Shown here piece after piece: positions 17,096-26,248 of a stretch of 64,000 bases of DNA. Location: NCBI GenBank assembly GCA_017847885.1, contig JAGAUA010000038.1:99182-163181 (forward strand), written 5' to 3'. Under the pieces are notes generated by a model. The model did no database searches, was not told where the DNA came from, and worked only from the letters and a program-made list of their open reading frames with translations. The stretch comes from Oscillospiraceae bacterium (lineage in GTDB: Bacteria; Bacillota; Clostridia; Oscillospirales; Ruminococcaceae). The translations under genes and the position numbers were made by a program. The stretch's first letter is position 1, and every line of letters begins with the position of its first letter.

Positions 17096-18085
17096 ATGTT
17101 TAATACCGGTGAAACGGCTGAATATAATCCGCTGCTTGACATAGATACAAGCTTTGCGGCATATCTTAACGCGCGTACCCGTTCCTACAAAGACCATATC
17201 GTCGGCGGTAAAATGGACTACGCTTTCGACGCGGATTTTTCCGTAAAACAGAAAATAACCACTTTTTCAAGCTGGTCAAAGGTCAGCAAAACTCTGACCA
17301 GCCACGAAATTCCCAACAAGATAAAACGTCTTTTCCAGTCCGCCGACATGGCAGGCTCTTTGAAGTACCCCGAAATTTACAGCGCGGTAAACACCTGCGC
17401 CGAAAAGCTTCAGATAAGTATTCCGACAGCTTATGTCAGAAATGCCCCCAACAAGTACGAGATATACTCTATCTCCGCCGACGGTGTCGAGCCTTGTATC
17501 GTTGTTACTTCGGGACTTATCGACATTTGCAGCACGCAGGAGCTTGTTTTCCTTGTGGGCTGCGAGTGCGGTCACATTCAGAACAATCACTGTCTTTTCG
17601 ATATGGCTGCGCCTTATTTCGGCATCAACGATCTCGACGACCTTACCGAAAACAGCCAAAGCTCGGTGAACGACAGCTCCGTTAAGCAGATAGCCTGCAC
17701 CATTTCCGAGTGGCTCAAGCTTGCAGACGTTACAGGTGACCGTGCCGGCATCATCTGCCTTGACGACCCTCATGAATACCCCCATATTATGGCAAGCATT
17801 TACAGCAAGGGTATACTGAATTTTTACGGCAAGGGTGAAATAAACACCGACGAGCTTATGAAGCAGTACGACGTGCTTCACATTACTCCGGCAAGAAATA
17901 TCGTTCTGCCCGAAAGCTGCTCGTTTATTGAAAGAAGAATTCTGGCAGGTCTTGAATTTTTAAGCTGCGAAGTGCTTTACAACTGGCGCTCCGACCTTAA
18001 CAAGGTAGATATTCATACCGTAAACAAGCAGGCTTTGGAAGTAAGATGCGAAATTATTCTTGACGCAGCAAAGGGAGGTGCTTAA
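17096..18085 (+). CDS. M48 peptidase-like protein with substituted zinc ligands
   Basis: 329 aa. The region VTSGLIDICSTQELVFLVG followed by CECGHIQNNH (156-165) aligns with the SGLL...HELGHI core of COG0501/M48 metallopeptidases. The first zinc-binding His is Cys156, while catalytic Glu157 and His160 remain. The downstream ligand block that usually reads AELxxDRAG is ADVTGDRAG (about 218), so the third ligand Glu is Asp. It may be inactive or use an altered metal site. There is no clear membrane segment, unlike HtpX. AAGGAGGA precedes the ATG. It lies between two dynamin genes in one transcript, so a partner or regulatory role for the GTPases is inferred. Confidence 0.7.
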   Translation: MFNTGETAEYNPLLDIDTSFAAYLNARTRSYKDHIVGGKMDYAFDADFSVKQKITTFSSWSKVSKTLTSHEIPNKIKRLFQSADMAGSLKYPEIYSAVNTCAEKLQISIPTAYVRNAPNKYEIYSISADGVEPCIVVTSGLIDICSTQELVFLVGCECGHIQNNHCLFDMAAPYFGINDLDDLTENSQSSVNDSSVKQIACTISEWLKLADVTGDRAGIICLDDPHEYPHIMASIYSKGILNFYGKGEINTDELMKQYDVLHITPARNIVLPESCSFIERRILAGLEFLSCEVLYNWRSDLNKVDIHTVNKQALEVRCEIILDAAKGGA

Positions 18086-18086
18086 T

Positions 18087-19847
18087 ATGCCCGAAAATAC
18101 AGAACATACAGCCGCTCTCAGCTATGCCGCTGCCGAGCCCGACATAGAGCTTGTACAGAACAATTTAAAGGGTCTGCTCAACAGCAAGCCCCTCTGCACT
18201 ATTCTCGGTGAGGAGTTTTCGGAGCATCTGCGCGAGTGGGACAGAGCTATCACAAAGCGCCGTACAGAGCCGTTTTCCCTTGTTGTTCTCGGCGACTTCA
18301 AGCGCGGAAAAAGTACGATAATCAACGCAATTCTGGGCAAATCCATTTCGCCTGTAAATGTTGCGCCCGAAACCTTTACGATAAATTCAATCAGCTACGG
18401 CGAAGTTCCCAAGGCGGAAGCGGTGCTGAAAAACGGTCAGAGGATAAGCCTTTCAGCCGACGACCTTGTGCGCGAAAAGCTGGAAAAGCTCACCCGTGCT
18501 TTCCCCGATTCCCTTGAATATATCGACATTCGGGATAATGCCGAGCTTTTAAAGGAAATACGTATCGTGGATACCCCGGGTCTCAGCGACCTTGACTGCC
18601 TTGACAAGCAGGTGCAGGATTACCTTGTAAACGCCGACGCGGTCATCTATATCGCAAGCGCCCTCTCACCTTTTTCGGAGTCGGAGCAGTTCTTCCTTGC
18701 AAGCCATATCCGTCCGCTCAGTTTCAGCAAGCTTTATGTGCTTGTAAACATGATAGACGCAATGAACACCCAGGAGGATATTGAAAAGATAATCAACCGC
18801 GTTACCGAGCGCTGCGAGGCGATAATGCCCAACGCGTTCGTTTACGGCGTCAGCGGCATCGACGAATACAGGCGCAAGATCGGTCTTAACCGTCCCGACA
18901 TCAAGGGCTTTCAGGAGTTTTACGAAACGGAATTCCTGAAATTTGAAATGTCCCTTAAACGTGAGATAATCCTGCAGAAGGATATTATCCGCACGCAGCG
19001 CGTTCTTACGATGCTTAACCTTATGATAAAGGATACGGCTGCACGTATCAACATGATCTACGACATGATGGCTATGGACAGAAAAATGCTGGACGATATC
19101 TCGGAAAGCTTTGAGCAGGAATGTTCCACACTTTCAAATGCTATCGAAAGCAAAAAGCCCAAGATCATTCTCAGCATCACCGAGATGCAGCAGGAAGCAG
19201 AGCAGTGGATGTACGGCTTTTTCTCCAAGCTTAGGGAGGATATTCTCGGAAGCAGAAATACCGCTTCCCCCGAGGATATTGACAAGCACTTCTATTCTTA
19301 TCTTGTCGACAAGGTGGGCGAGGCGTACAGAAAGTGTCTCGATATCCACCGCAAGCAGCTTAATGCCCTTATTTCCAAAATCGGCAGCGAGCTGACCCAG
19401 AAGCTTGGTCTGACGTCGGCTGCAGGCGGCTCGGATATGAATATGGGCGACTCAATCGACAACCTTAACGTGCTGGTTTCCCAGTCGGTCATGGTTGCGG
19501 CTTCTGCGGGCAGCAGCGACGCTTTCCCGTCGGGCACTATGTCGTCCTTCAAGAATATCCTGCGCAGAAAGCGTCAGACGGATATTATCGACACCGCTTT
19601 GGAGAATTACGACGACATCAGAAACAGCACCTTAAAGGACCTTAAGGCTGCATACAAAGCTATGGAGGAACACGCTGTCAAGCAGCTTGACTCCATTTAT
19701 CAGACTCAAGTCGCGGTAAGGCGCGAGTCGCTGACTCAAGCTAAGGGAATGGTCTCCGATACGGGCAGCGCTGCGGTCAAAAAGCATCTTATTGAAGCGG
19801 CTGAGGTACTGAAAAGCTCTGCTGCGACCCTTTCAAAATACTTTTAA
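18087..19847 (+). CDS. Dynamin-like GTPase B
   Basis: 586 aa. The GTPase domain has P-loop GDFKRGKST (69-77), switch-I Thr in APETFT, DTPGLSDLD and a canonical G4 NMID, followed by long helices. It lacks the long hydrophobic hairpin of partner A; only a weakly hydrophobic patch (about 465-485) is present. This suggests a soluble or peripheral subunit of a heterotypic pair, as known for some bacterial DLPs. ATG 18087 is preceded by GGGAGG and lies one base after the M48-like stop, so the three genes are translationally linked. A strong terminator follows at 19856. Confidence 0.9.
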   Translation: MPENTEHTAALSYAAAEPDIELVQNNLKGLLNSKPLCTILGEEFSEHLREWDRAITKRRTEPFSLVVLGDFKRGKSTIINAILGKSISPVNVAPETFTINSISYGEVPKAEAVLKNGQRISLSADDLVREKLEKLTRAFPDSLEYIDIRDNAELLKEIRIVDTPGLSDLDCLDKQVQDYLVNADAVIYIASALSPFSESEQFFLASHIRPLSFSKLYVLVNMIDAMNTQEDIEKIINRVTERCEAIMPNAFVYGVSGIDEYRRKIGLNRPDIKGFQEFYETEFLKFEMSLKREIILQKDIIRTQRVLTMLNLMIKDTAARINMIYDMMAMDRKMLDDISESFEQECSTLSNAIESKKPKIILSITEMQQEAEQWMYGFFSKLREDILGSRNTASPEDIDKHFYSYLVDKVGEAYRKCLDIHRKQLNALISKIGSELTQKLGLTSAAGGSDMNMGDSIDNLNVLVSQSVMVAASAGSSDAFPSGTMSSFKNILRRKRQTDIIDTALENYDDIRNSTLKDLKAAYKAMEEHAVKQLDSIYQTQVAVRRESLTQAKGMVSDTGSAAVKKHLIEAAEVLKSSAATLSKYF

Positions 19848-19855
19848 ATCAGAGT

Positions 19856-19902
19856 GTGCCGGTTAGACGGGTGACGTTATCCCCACATAACCGGCACTTT
19901 TT
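19856..19902 (+). terminator. Rho-independent terminator after dynamin B
   Basis: A 10-bp stem GTGCCGGTTA/TAACCGGCAC (19856-19865, 19888-19897) with a 22-base loop is followed by TTTTT. The YfbR gene begins 15 bp later, so its expression may rely on read-through. Confidence 0.8.
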
Positions 19903-19916
19903 AAAGGCGGATACCC

Positions 19917-20516
19917 ATGAACGAATACAAATTTTTTGCCATAACCTCCAGAATGAAGTACATTAACCGCTGGGGGCTTATGCGGAACACGATAAACGAG
20001 AACATAAGTGAGCATAGCCTTGAAACGGCTTATATCGCCCATGTTCTTGCGCTGTACAGAAATCTGCGCTTCGGCGGAAACGTTGACCCCGAAAGGACCG
20101 CGCTTCTGGCGATGTACCACGACGTTACCGAAATAATCACGGGCGACCTGCCGACGCCTGTCAAGTATTACAACGCCGAGATAAAGGCGGAATATGACAA
20201 GGTCGAGGCTATCGCAAAGGAGAAGATACTTGACTATCTTCCCGAAGACCTTAGGGAGCATTACCGTCCGCTTTTGGGTAAGACGGAGGAGGACGCGGAG
20301 CTGTGGACGCTGGTCAAGGCTGCCGACAAGCTTTCTGCGCTTATCAAGTGCATCGAAGAGCGGCAGATGGGAAACTCGGATTTTGCCAATGCGGAAAGAA
20401 GCACGCTTAATTCGATACACGCGATGAAGCTTCCCGAAGCCGAAGAATTTATCAAGGAATTTCTCCAGTCCTACAAGCTTACTCTGGACGACCAGGTTTA
20501 CAATAAAACAGATTAA
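19917..20516 (+). CDS. yfbR: YfbR-like 5'-deoxynucleotidase (HD domain)
   Basis: 199 aa. HD-superfamily phosphohydrolase with the YfbR pattern SEHSLETAYIA (about 30-40) for the first His, YHDVTEIITGDL (about 67-78) for the HD pair, and a later KAADKLSALI Asp. The family dephosphorylates deoxynucleoside 5'-monophosphates in a Co/Mn-dependent way. AAAGGCGG precedes ATG 19917. No promoter of its own is evident between it and the dynamin B terminator. Its place between dynamins and YceG/TelA may be chance or a link to a nucleotide-depletion stress response. Confidence 0.85.
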   Translation: MNEYKFFAITSRMKYINRWGLMRNTINENISEHSLETAYIAHVLALYRNLRFGGNVDPERTALLAMYHDVTEIITGDLPTPVKYYNAEIKAEYDKVEAIAKEKILDYLPEDLREHYRPLLGKTEEDAELWTLVKAADKLSALIKCIEERQMGNSDFANAERSTLNSIHAMKLPEAEEFIKEFLQSYKLTLDDQVYNKTD

Positions 20517-20536
20517 GAAAAAAATACCTTTTTGTA

Positions 20537-20566
20537 TTGACAATAGTATATGATGTATAGTATAAT
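20537..20566 (+). promoter_or_regulatory. Promoter of yceG-telA
   Basis: TTGACA (20537-20542), 18-bp spacer and TATAAT (20561-20566), about 60 bp before the yceG start. Confidence 0.8.
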
Positions 20567-20628
20567 AATATTGCTGAACTTTTTCAGCTTCAATATTGGT
20601 TTTTAACCGGAAAGGCACTTCTCTTACT

Positions 20629-22245
20629 ATGATATTTGAAGGTTTTTCAACTGAAAATAAAAAGCTGGTACAGACTATTACCACTACTGCGGAGACGTTT
20701 AACAAGGATATTTTTGAAAGCCATGCCGAGCGCCTTGCTTCAAGAGGCGGTCATTTTACCGAAAATGAGCTTATCCCCGTTTATTTTTCCGCACTTCTGG
20801 GCGCGCCTACCGAGGAGGACGAACAGGCTAATTTCCATAATATGCTGTACAATCTCCGCGAGGACTTGATAAAATGCCCAAAACTTCTGCTTTATATCGA
20901 GCATGAGCTTAAATCCCCTACCCCCGATGAGCTTTCGATTTTCGACGACATCGACCGCACGGACGACGAGTCCCTCATTTCGGGATATTGCGGCTGCATA
21001 AACATCGGCGGCGATGAAATGAGAACAAAGCTTGCAAGGGATACGCTCCCCTTTTTCCTGAACAATCTCACGGGCGAGGCTTTGTCGGAAACGGCGCAGA
21101 CGCTTATTGTGTGGCTGAACCGCTGTCTGAACTCCGAGGCTTACCGCGCAAATCATGCTGAGATACCCGTTTTGATGTACTATGGCAACATTGCCCCCAT
21201 GGCAATTCAGTTCCTCCATTTTATGTCAAGGATTGGCATTGATGTGCTTTATATTTGCAGCAACATGACAATGCTGTCGACCCTTAAACGAAACAATCTT
21301 GAGGGACGTATGCAGATTTTTGAGCTTACCTGCTCAAAGCCCGTAACGCCTTATCCCGACAAGGCTGTCAAGGCAAAGCTTGCAACTGTTGCGTATAATG
21401 CTTCAAAAGAGCTTAACAATATTTTATATAACAACAACACCTTCTTCCGCGATTTTCAGTTTTCGGATATGCAGTCCCTTACCCTAAAAACAACCTATGA
21501 CGAGATAGACGTTTTGTGGCACCAGCCTTCCAAGTACCGCACGGGCTTTGAGGTGAACGGCGACAAGGTAACAATACCGAACATTTTCGCCAAGATAAGC
21601 GGCGTAAAGGACGGCAACCTCAACGCTTACTGGGATAACGTAAGGTGGAAGCTTTCCCCCGACACAAGAATGATAATGAAGACCCCAAGCCTTAAAAGGA
21701 ACATAGAGCATCTTGATATTTTCAAGCCCTATTACAACGGCGAACAGATTTTGATAGACCAGCTTAAAAGCTCAAACCTTAACAAGTACAGCTATCTTTC
21801 CGACAGCTTGCAGCTGCTTATATTCAACAAGCTTCAAGAGGCGGTGGACAGCGGATTTCTGAAGCTTGACCCAAACGAGCTTGTGCCCATGGTCCTTTAC
21901 GTGGGAACAAATATTGAGCGCGAGATACTGAGACTCCTTCAGCAGTACGATTTCACAAAGGATATACCCAAGCTGATAATTATTGACGTTATCGAGGATA
22001 CATTCAGCAAGGTCGAGTGTATTCAGCTTGTTCTGTATAATCTGCTGGGCTTTGACATTATTGTGTATACCCCAACGGGTTACAGAAATATCGAGACCTT
22101 CGTCAGCGAAGCCGCGTTTGAAACTCATGTGATGAATGAGTTCAAATATAATGTACACGTACCAAAATTCAAAAGACCTGACTCAATCCCCAAACCGAAG
22201 GACGACGGATTGTTCGGAAAACTTTTTAAGAAAGGAAGAAAATAA
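20629..22245 (+). CDS. yceG: YceG family protein (Ter-associated stress module component)
   Basis: 538 aa soluble protein. It resembles Bacillus YceG, which lies next to the TelA homolog YceH in the tellurite/stress operon. Landmarks are TIPNIFAKISGV (about 312), the C-terminal IIVYTPTGYRNIETF and the pairing with a TelA gene. Comparative genomics has called it a component of a biosynthetic or Ter-linked module; the biochemistry is not established. The C-terminus is basic (GLFGKLFKKGRK). ATG 20629 has AAAGG 13 bases upstream, rather far; a TTG at 20596 has no site. The stop overlaps the telA ATG (TAATG). Confidence 0.75.
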   Translation: MIFEGFSTENKKLVQTITTTAETFNKDIFESHAERLASRGGHFTENELIPVYFSALLGAPTEEDEQANFHNMLYNLREDLIKCPKLLLYIEHELKSPTPDELSIFDDIDRTDDESLISGYCGCINIGGDEMRTKLARDTLPFFLNNLTGEALSETAQTLIVWLNRCLNSEAYRANHAEIPVLMYYGNIAPMAIQFLHFMSRIGIDVLYICSNMTMLSTLKRNNLEGRMQIFELTCSKPVTPYPDKAVKAKLATVAYNASKELNNILYNNNTFFRDFQFSDMQSLTLKTTYDEIDVLWHQPSKYRTGFEVNGDKVTIPNIFAKISGVKDGNLNAYWDNVRWKLSPDTRMIMKTPSLKRNIEHLDIFKPYYNGEQILIDQLKSSNLNKYSYLSDSLQLLIFNKLQEAVDSGFLKLDPNELVPMVLYVGTNIEREILRLLQQYDFTKDIPKLIIIDVIEDTFSKVECIQLVLYNLLGFDIIVYTPTGYRNIETFVSEAAFETHVMNEFKYNVHVPKFKRPDSIPKPKDDGLFGKLFKKGRK

Positions 22246-23405
22246 TGGCACTTAAATTTACACCCTCTTCAGAACAGCAGGCTGCACCCGTTGAAGCAGT
22301 TACCGAAACAACGGAGAATACCGCACTTAACATTCAGGTTGCGGCTCCCCAGGAATTTTCCATTGTGGAGAAAACCGAGGAGATCAAGCAGGAGCTTATC
22401 AAGAACGAAGAAGTTGACAAGCTGGTTAGCACCATAAACATCAACGATGTAAACTCTATCGTTAAGTTCGGCAACGAGGTTGCTATGGAAATTTCAAAGG
22501 CTTCCGACCAGGTCCTCAACTCAATGAATATGGATCAGATCAACGATTCCGGCGAGCTTCTCCAGCACCTTTCCAACATCATGGATCAGTTCGACGCAAA
22601 GGAGCTTACCGACGACGGCAAAAAGGGTCTTTTCGCTAACCTCAGAAAGCAGGTCGACAAGCTTCTTGCCAAGTACCACACCATGGGCGAGGACGTTGAC
22701 AAAATCTACGTTCAGCTCAAAGGCTACGAGAACGAGATCGAGGCTTCAAACGTAAAGCTTGAAACCATGTTCAATGCAAACATTCAGTATTACAAGGATC
22801 TTCTGCTTTACATCATGGCAGGCGAGCAGGCTTGCGTTGAGCTTGACCAGTATATTGCTGATTACCGCAAAAAGCTTGAAGCTGAACCCGATTCGGGTGC
22901 GGTCGCAATGGATCTGCAGACCCTTGAACAGACAAGACAGGTTTTCGAGCAGCGCGTTATGGATCTGAAAATTGCGGAAAATGTTGCTATGCAGACAGTT
23001 CCCATGCTCAAGGCTATGCAGTTCTCAAACCTCAATCTTATCAGAAAGATCAACTCTGCATTCATCATCACCATGCCTGTATTCAAGCAGGCTCTTGCGC
23101 AGGCTGTTATGCTCAAGAGACAGCGCGTTCAGGCTGAGGCTATGCAGGCGCTTGACGAGAAAACCAACGAGCTGCTCATTAAAAATGCGCAGAATACCGT
23201 TGCCCAGACCAAGCTTACGACTCAGCTTGCTTCCGGAAGCTCTATCAAGGTGGACACCCTTGAAGAAACTTGGAAGACCATTGTCGATGGTATCGAGGAA
23301 ACAAGAAAAATTCAGGAAGCTGCAAAGCAGCAGCGTAAGGAGGATTCTGTCAGACTCCAGAAGCTTAAAGACGATTACCGCGCTAAGATGAGCGAAACGA
23401 GATAA
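22245..23405 (+). CDS. telA: Toxic anion resistance protein, TelA/YceH family
   Basis: 386 aa. It is mostly alpha-helical with long heptad-like stretches, and has the TelA-family core: a DQVLNSMNM region, then LFANLRKQVDKLLAKYHTM, then a C-terminal TWKTIVDGIEETRKIQ block. It is cytoplasmic with no membrane segment. TelA proteins are linked to tellurite, nisin and envelope-stress resistance by an unknown mechanism. AAAGGA precedes the ATG, which overlaps yceG. Together with the dynamin pair upstream it suggests an envelope-protection island. A nested palindrome ends the transcript. Confidence 0.85.
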   Translation: MALKFTPSSEQQAAPVEAVTETTENTALNIQVAAPQEFSIVEKTEEIKQELIKNEEVDKLVSTININDVNSIVKFGNEVAMEISKASDQVLNSMNMDQINDSGELLQHLSNIMDQFDAKELTDDGKKGLFANLRKQVDKLLAKYHTMGEDVDKIYVQLKGYENEIEASNVKLETMFNANIQYYKDLLLYIMAGEQACVELDQYIADYRKKLEAEPDSGAVAMDLQTLEQTRQVFEQRVMDLKIAENVAMQTVPMLKAMQFSNLNLIRKINSAFIITMPVFKQALAQAVMLKRQRVQAEAMQALDEKTNELLIKNAQNTVAQTKLTTQLASGSSIKVDTLEETWKTIVDGIEETRKIQEAAKQQRKEDSVRLQKLKDDYRAKMSETR

Positions 23406-23436
23406 GGCGGCAGCATTTAAATTTAATAGTTTAACA

Positions 23437-23526
23437 CGGGCGGCTTATAGCCGCCCCTACATTGTAAAAATGTTAAAATACGTAACTTTTATGTAGGGGC
23501 GGATATTATCCGCCCGATTTTTTGCG
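23437..23526. repeat. Nested GC-rich palindromic repeat, acting as terminator
   Basis: Two short hairpins (GGGCGG-CTTATA-GCCGCC and GGGCGG-ATATTA-TCCGCC) are themselves arms of a larger inverted repeat. CCGCCCCTACAT (23451-23462) pairs with ATGTAGGGGCGG (23491-23502), and outer CGGGCGG pairs with CCGCCCG (23510-23516). Six T follow. It looks like a small dispersed palindromic element exapted as the telA terminator. Confidence 0.75.
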
Positions 23527-23562
23527 ATAAACATAACCTTTTTGTTTATTTTTATTTTTCAC

Positions 23563-23591
23563 TTGCAAAATACGGAATAATAAAGTATAAT
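23563..23591 (+). promoter_or_regulatory. Promoter of asnB
   Basis: TTGCAA (23563-23568), 17-bp spacer and TATAAT (23586-23591), 47 bp before the asnB start. Confidence 0.75.
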
Positions 23592-23638
23592 AATATAGTA
23601 TATTGTATTAATATTTATCCAATTAACGGAGGATCACT

Positions 23639-25465
23639 ATGTGCGGATTTGTCGGATTTACAAATACCAAAAACGATTCAAATAAAATTATCGAAGCCAT
23701 GATGGATAAGATCAAGCACCGCGGTCCCGATTCGGGAGGAAAACACGTTGACGGCGACATCGCTCTCGGCTTCCGCAGGCTTAGTATCATCGACATTACC
23801 GAGTCGGGCGACCAGCCTATTTATAATGAGGACGGCACTAAGGTGCTGCTTTTCAACGGCGAGATATACAACTATCAGTCTATCCGCGAGGAGCTTATCA
23901 AGGCAGGCCACACCTTTAAGACCAAGACCGACTCGGAGGTGCTTCTTCACGGCTATGAGGAGTACGGCGAAAAGCTTCTGAACAAGCTGCGCGGAATGTT
24001 CGCTTTCGTTATCTGGGACACGGTCAAAAAGGAGCTTTTCGGCGCACGTGATTTCTTCGGCATAAAGCCGCTTTACTATGCTGACATGGACGGCACGTTC
24101 ATGTTCGGCTCGGAGATAAAGGCGTTCCTTGTTCACCCCGATTTCAAAAAGGTGCTTAACGAGGCTGCTCTGGAAAACTATCTGACGTTTCAGTACTCCC
24201 CTTGCGCCGAGACGTTCTTCAAGGGCGTTTTCAAGCTTCCCCCTGCACATTATTTCAAGTACAAGGGCGGCAAGCTGGACATAACCCGTTACTGGGACGT
24301 TGAGTTCAAGCCCGACAACACTCCCGACCTTGACAAGTGGGTGGACGAAATCTCGGACATTTTCCACAACTCCGTGGAGGCACACAAGATATCCGATGTT
24401 GAGGTCGGAAGCTTCCTTTCAAGCGGCGTTGACTCCAGCTATGTTGCTGCTGTTGCAAACGTTGACAAGACCTTTACAGTCGGCTTTGGCGAGGATGAAA
24501 AGTACAACGAGATAGGCTGGGCAAAGGAATTTTCCAAATACATCGGCAAGGAAAATATCAGCAAGGTCATTACCCCCGAGGAATATTGGGGAAACATTTC
24601 AAAGATACAGTACCACATGGACGAACCCCTTGCAGACCCGTCCTGCATCGCGTTATACTTTGTCTGCAACAAGGCTTCGGAGTATGTTAAGGTCGTGCTT
24701 TCGGGCGAGGGCGCAGACGAGATTTTCGGCGGCTACAACATTTACAAGGAGCCTATGTCGATGCCTGCGTACAACGCAATTCCCCGTCCTATCCGCCGCG
24801 GAATCGGTGCTGTTGCATCGAAGCTTCCTGCAAAAAGAGGCGTGAACTTTCTCGTCCGCCGCGGAAAGGATTTGGAAGAACGCTTTATCGGCAACGCTTA
24901 TATGTTCAGCGAAAAGGAGCGCAAGACTCTGCTGAAAATCAAGACCGACGCGCCCAACGCTATGGAAATCACAAGACCTTTTTACGACAAGGTCAAGGAC
25001 GCGGACGCTGTGACGAAAATGCAGTACCTCGACCTGCACCTTTGGATGACGGGGGATATCCTGCTGAAAGCGGATAAGATGTCCATGGCGAACAGTCTGG
25101 AGCTGCGCGTGCCGTTCCTCGACAAGGAGGTCATGGCGGTGGCGGAGAGAATACCCACCAAATACCGCGTTACCGACAAGAACACCAAGTTTGCCATGAG
25201 AAAGGCAGCGCTTCGTTCCGCGCCGCCCCAGACAGCAAACAAAAAGAAGCTGGGCTTCCCTGTTCCTATCCGAGTATGGCTCAAGGAGGACAAATACTAC
25301 GGCATCGTTAAGGAGCATTTCACCTCCCCCGCCGCGGAGCATTTCTTCAACACGGAGATGCTTGTCAAGCTTCTTGATGACCACAGAAGCGGCAAGGCGG
25401 ACAACAGCCGCAAAATTTGGACAATATTCATTTTCCTCGTTTGGTACAAGGTTTATTTTGAATGA
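23639..25465 (+). CDS. asnB: Asparagine synthase (glutamine-hydrolysing)
   Basis: 608 aa. The N-terminal class II glutaminase begins MCGFVGF with Cys2 as nucleophile. The C-terminal synthetase has the ATP-pyrophosphatase loop FLSSGVDSSYVAA (about 261). It converts aspartate, glutamine and ATP to asparagine, glutamate, AMP and PPi. Length and both active sites are intact. GGAGGA precedes ATG 23639. It stands alone, with its own promoter and a terminator. AsnB-type enzymes can instead modify cell-wall peptides, but nothing nearby suggests that. Confidence 0.93.
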   Translation: MCGFVGFTNTKNDSNKIIEAMMDKIKHRGPDSGGKHVDGDIALGFRRLSIIDITESGDQPIYNEDGTKVLLFNGEIYNYQSIREELIKAGHTFKTKTDSEVLLHGYEEYGEKLLNKLRGMFAFVIWDTVKKELFGARDFFGIKPLYYADMDGTFMFGSEIKAFLVHPDFKKVLNEAALENYLTFQYSPCAETFFKGVFKLPPAHYFKYKGGKLDITRYWDVEFKPDNTPDLDKWVDEISDIFHNSVEAHKISDVEVGSFLSSGVDSSYVAAVANVDKTFTVGFGEDEKYNEIGWAKEFSKYIGKENISKVITPEEYWGNISKIQYHMDEPLADPSCIALYFVCNKASEYVKVVLSGEGADEIFGGYNIYKEPMSMPAYNAIPRPIRRGIGAVASKLPAKRGVNFLVRRGKDLEERFIGNAYMFSEKERKTLLKIKTDAPNAMEITRPFYDKVKDADAVTKMQYLDLHLWMTGDILLKADKMSMANSLELRVPFLDKEVMAVAERIPTKYRVTDKNTKFAMRKAALRSAPPQTANKKKLGFPVPIRVWLKEDKYYGIVKEHFTSPAAEHFFNTEMLVKLLDDHRSGKADNSRKIWTIFIFLVWYKVYFE

Positions 25466-25468
25466 TTT

Positions 25469-25503
25469 AAAGCCGTTTCTGATTAATTGTCAGAGGCGGC
25501 TTT
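25469..25503 (+). terminator. Terminator after asnB
   Basis: AAAGCCGTTTCTGA (25469-25482) pairs with TCAGAGGCGGCTTT (25490-25503) with one mismatch/GU, loop of seven bases; a short T-rich tract follows. Confidence 0.7.
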
Positions 25504-25518
25504 GCGTTTCTTGCGGCG

Positions 25519-25547
25519 TTGACTTTTTATAATGCCGATGGTATAAT
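25519..25547 (+). promoter_or_regulatory. Promoter of GNAT gene
   Basis: TTGACT (25519-25524), 17-bp spacer ending in TGG, and TATAAT (25542-25547). Confidence 0.75.
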
Positions 25548-25624
25548 TATTACATTGGAATTCGTTTGAAAGAATATGCTATAAATTTACTGAAACAAAC
25601 AATCTCAGTGAAAGGGTGATATGC

Positions 25625-26146
25625 TTGAAATTGATAAAGGCTGAATCAAGTGATTTTTCTAAAATAGTGTCATTCTATAAATATGTAATTAATAATACAG
25701 AAAATATGGCTGAATATGGACGTTGGATTTATGGACAGCACCCTACGGATGAAATAATTAACGGGTATATCGAAGGCGGATATATGTACTATACAGAGGA
25801 TAACGGAGAGATCACTTCTGCCGTTGCTGTAACTCCGTATCAGAGCGCAGATTATCATCCGGTGCAATGGAGTGTGGAGGCAGGCGACGATGAGGTCTCA
25901 GTTGTTCACATATTATGCATTGATCCAAAAAGGCAGAAATGCGGACTTGCAAAGTCTGTTATGTATAAAATAATTTCTATGGCAAAGGAAGATAGCAAGA
26001 AAGCAGTTCGATTGGATGCACTTTGCTGTAATATACCTGCTCACAGGCTGTATGAGTCTATTGGATTCAAAAAACGCGGCTGTCAAAAATGGTATGCCGA
26101 TAATACAGGATGGATCGACTTCTTTTTGTATGAATTTGTATGCTAA
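25625..26146 (+). CDS. GNAT family N-acetyltransferase
   Basis: 173 aa. GNAT fold with an acetyl-CoA-binding motif A region around VHILCIDPKRQKCGLAKSVM (about 96-115) and a C-terminal AHRLYESIGFKKRG block. The pyrophosphate loop is degenerate (QKCGLA for the usual QGxGxG/A). The substrate is unknown. TTG 25625 lies nine bases after AAAGG and gives the usual MKLIKAES start; GTG 25616 is inside the ribosome site. It is monocistronic with its own promoter and terminator. Composition is more AT-rich than neighbours, suggesting acquisition. Confidence 0.8.
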   Translation: MKLIKAESSDFSKIVSFYKYVINNTENMAEYGRWIYGQHPTDEIINGYIEGGYMYYTEDNGEITSAVAVTPYQSADYHPVQWSVEAGDDEVSVVHILCIDPKRQKCGLAKSVMYKIISMAKEDSKKAVRLDALCCNIPAHRLYESIGFKKRGCQKWYADNTGWIDFFLYEFVC

Positions 26147-26248
26147 ATATCCTTTTACACAAAGTTATCTATTACAATTTACCTACGAGATAACATGACT
26201 GTTACTCTGCCGACTTCAAAATTCTTCAAAATTGTAATTGCTCCCATT

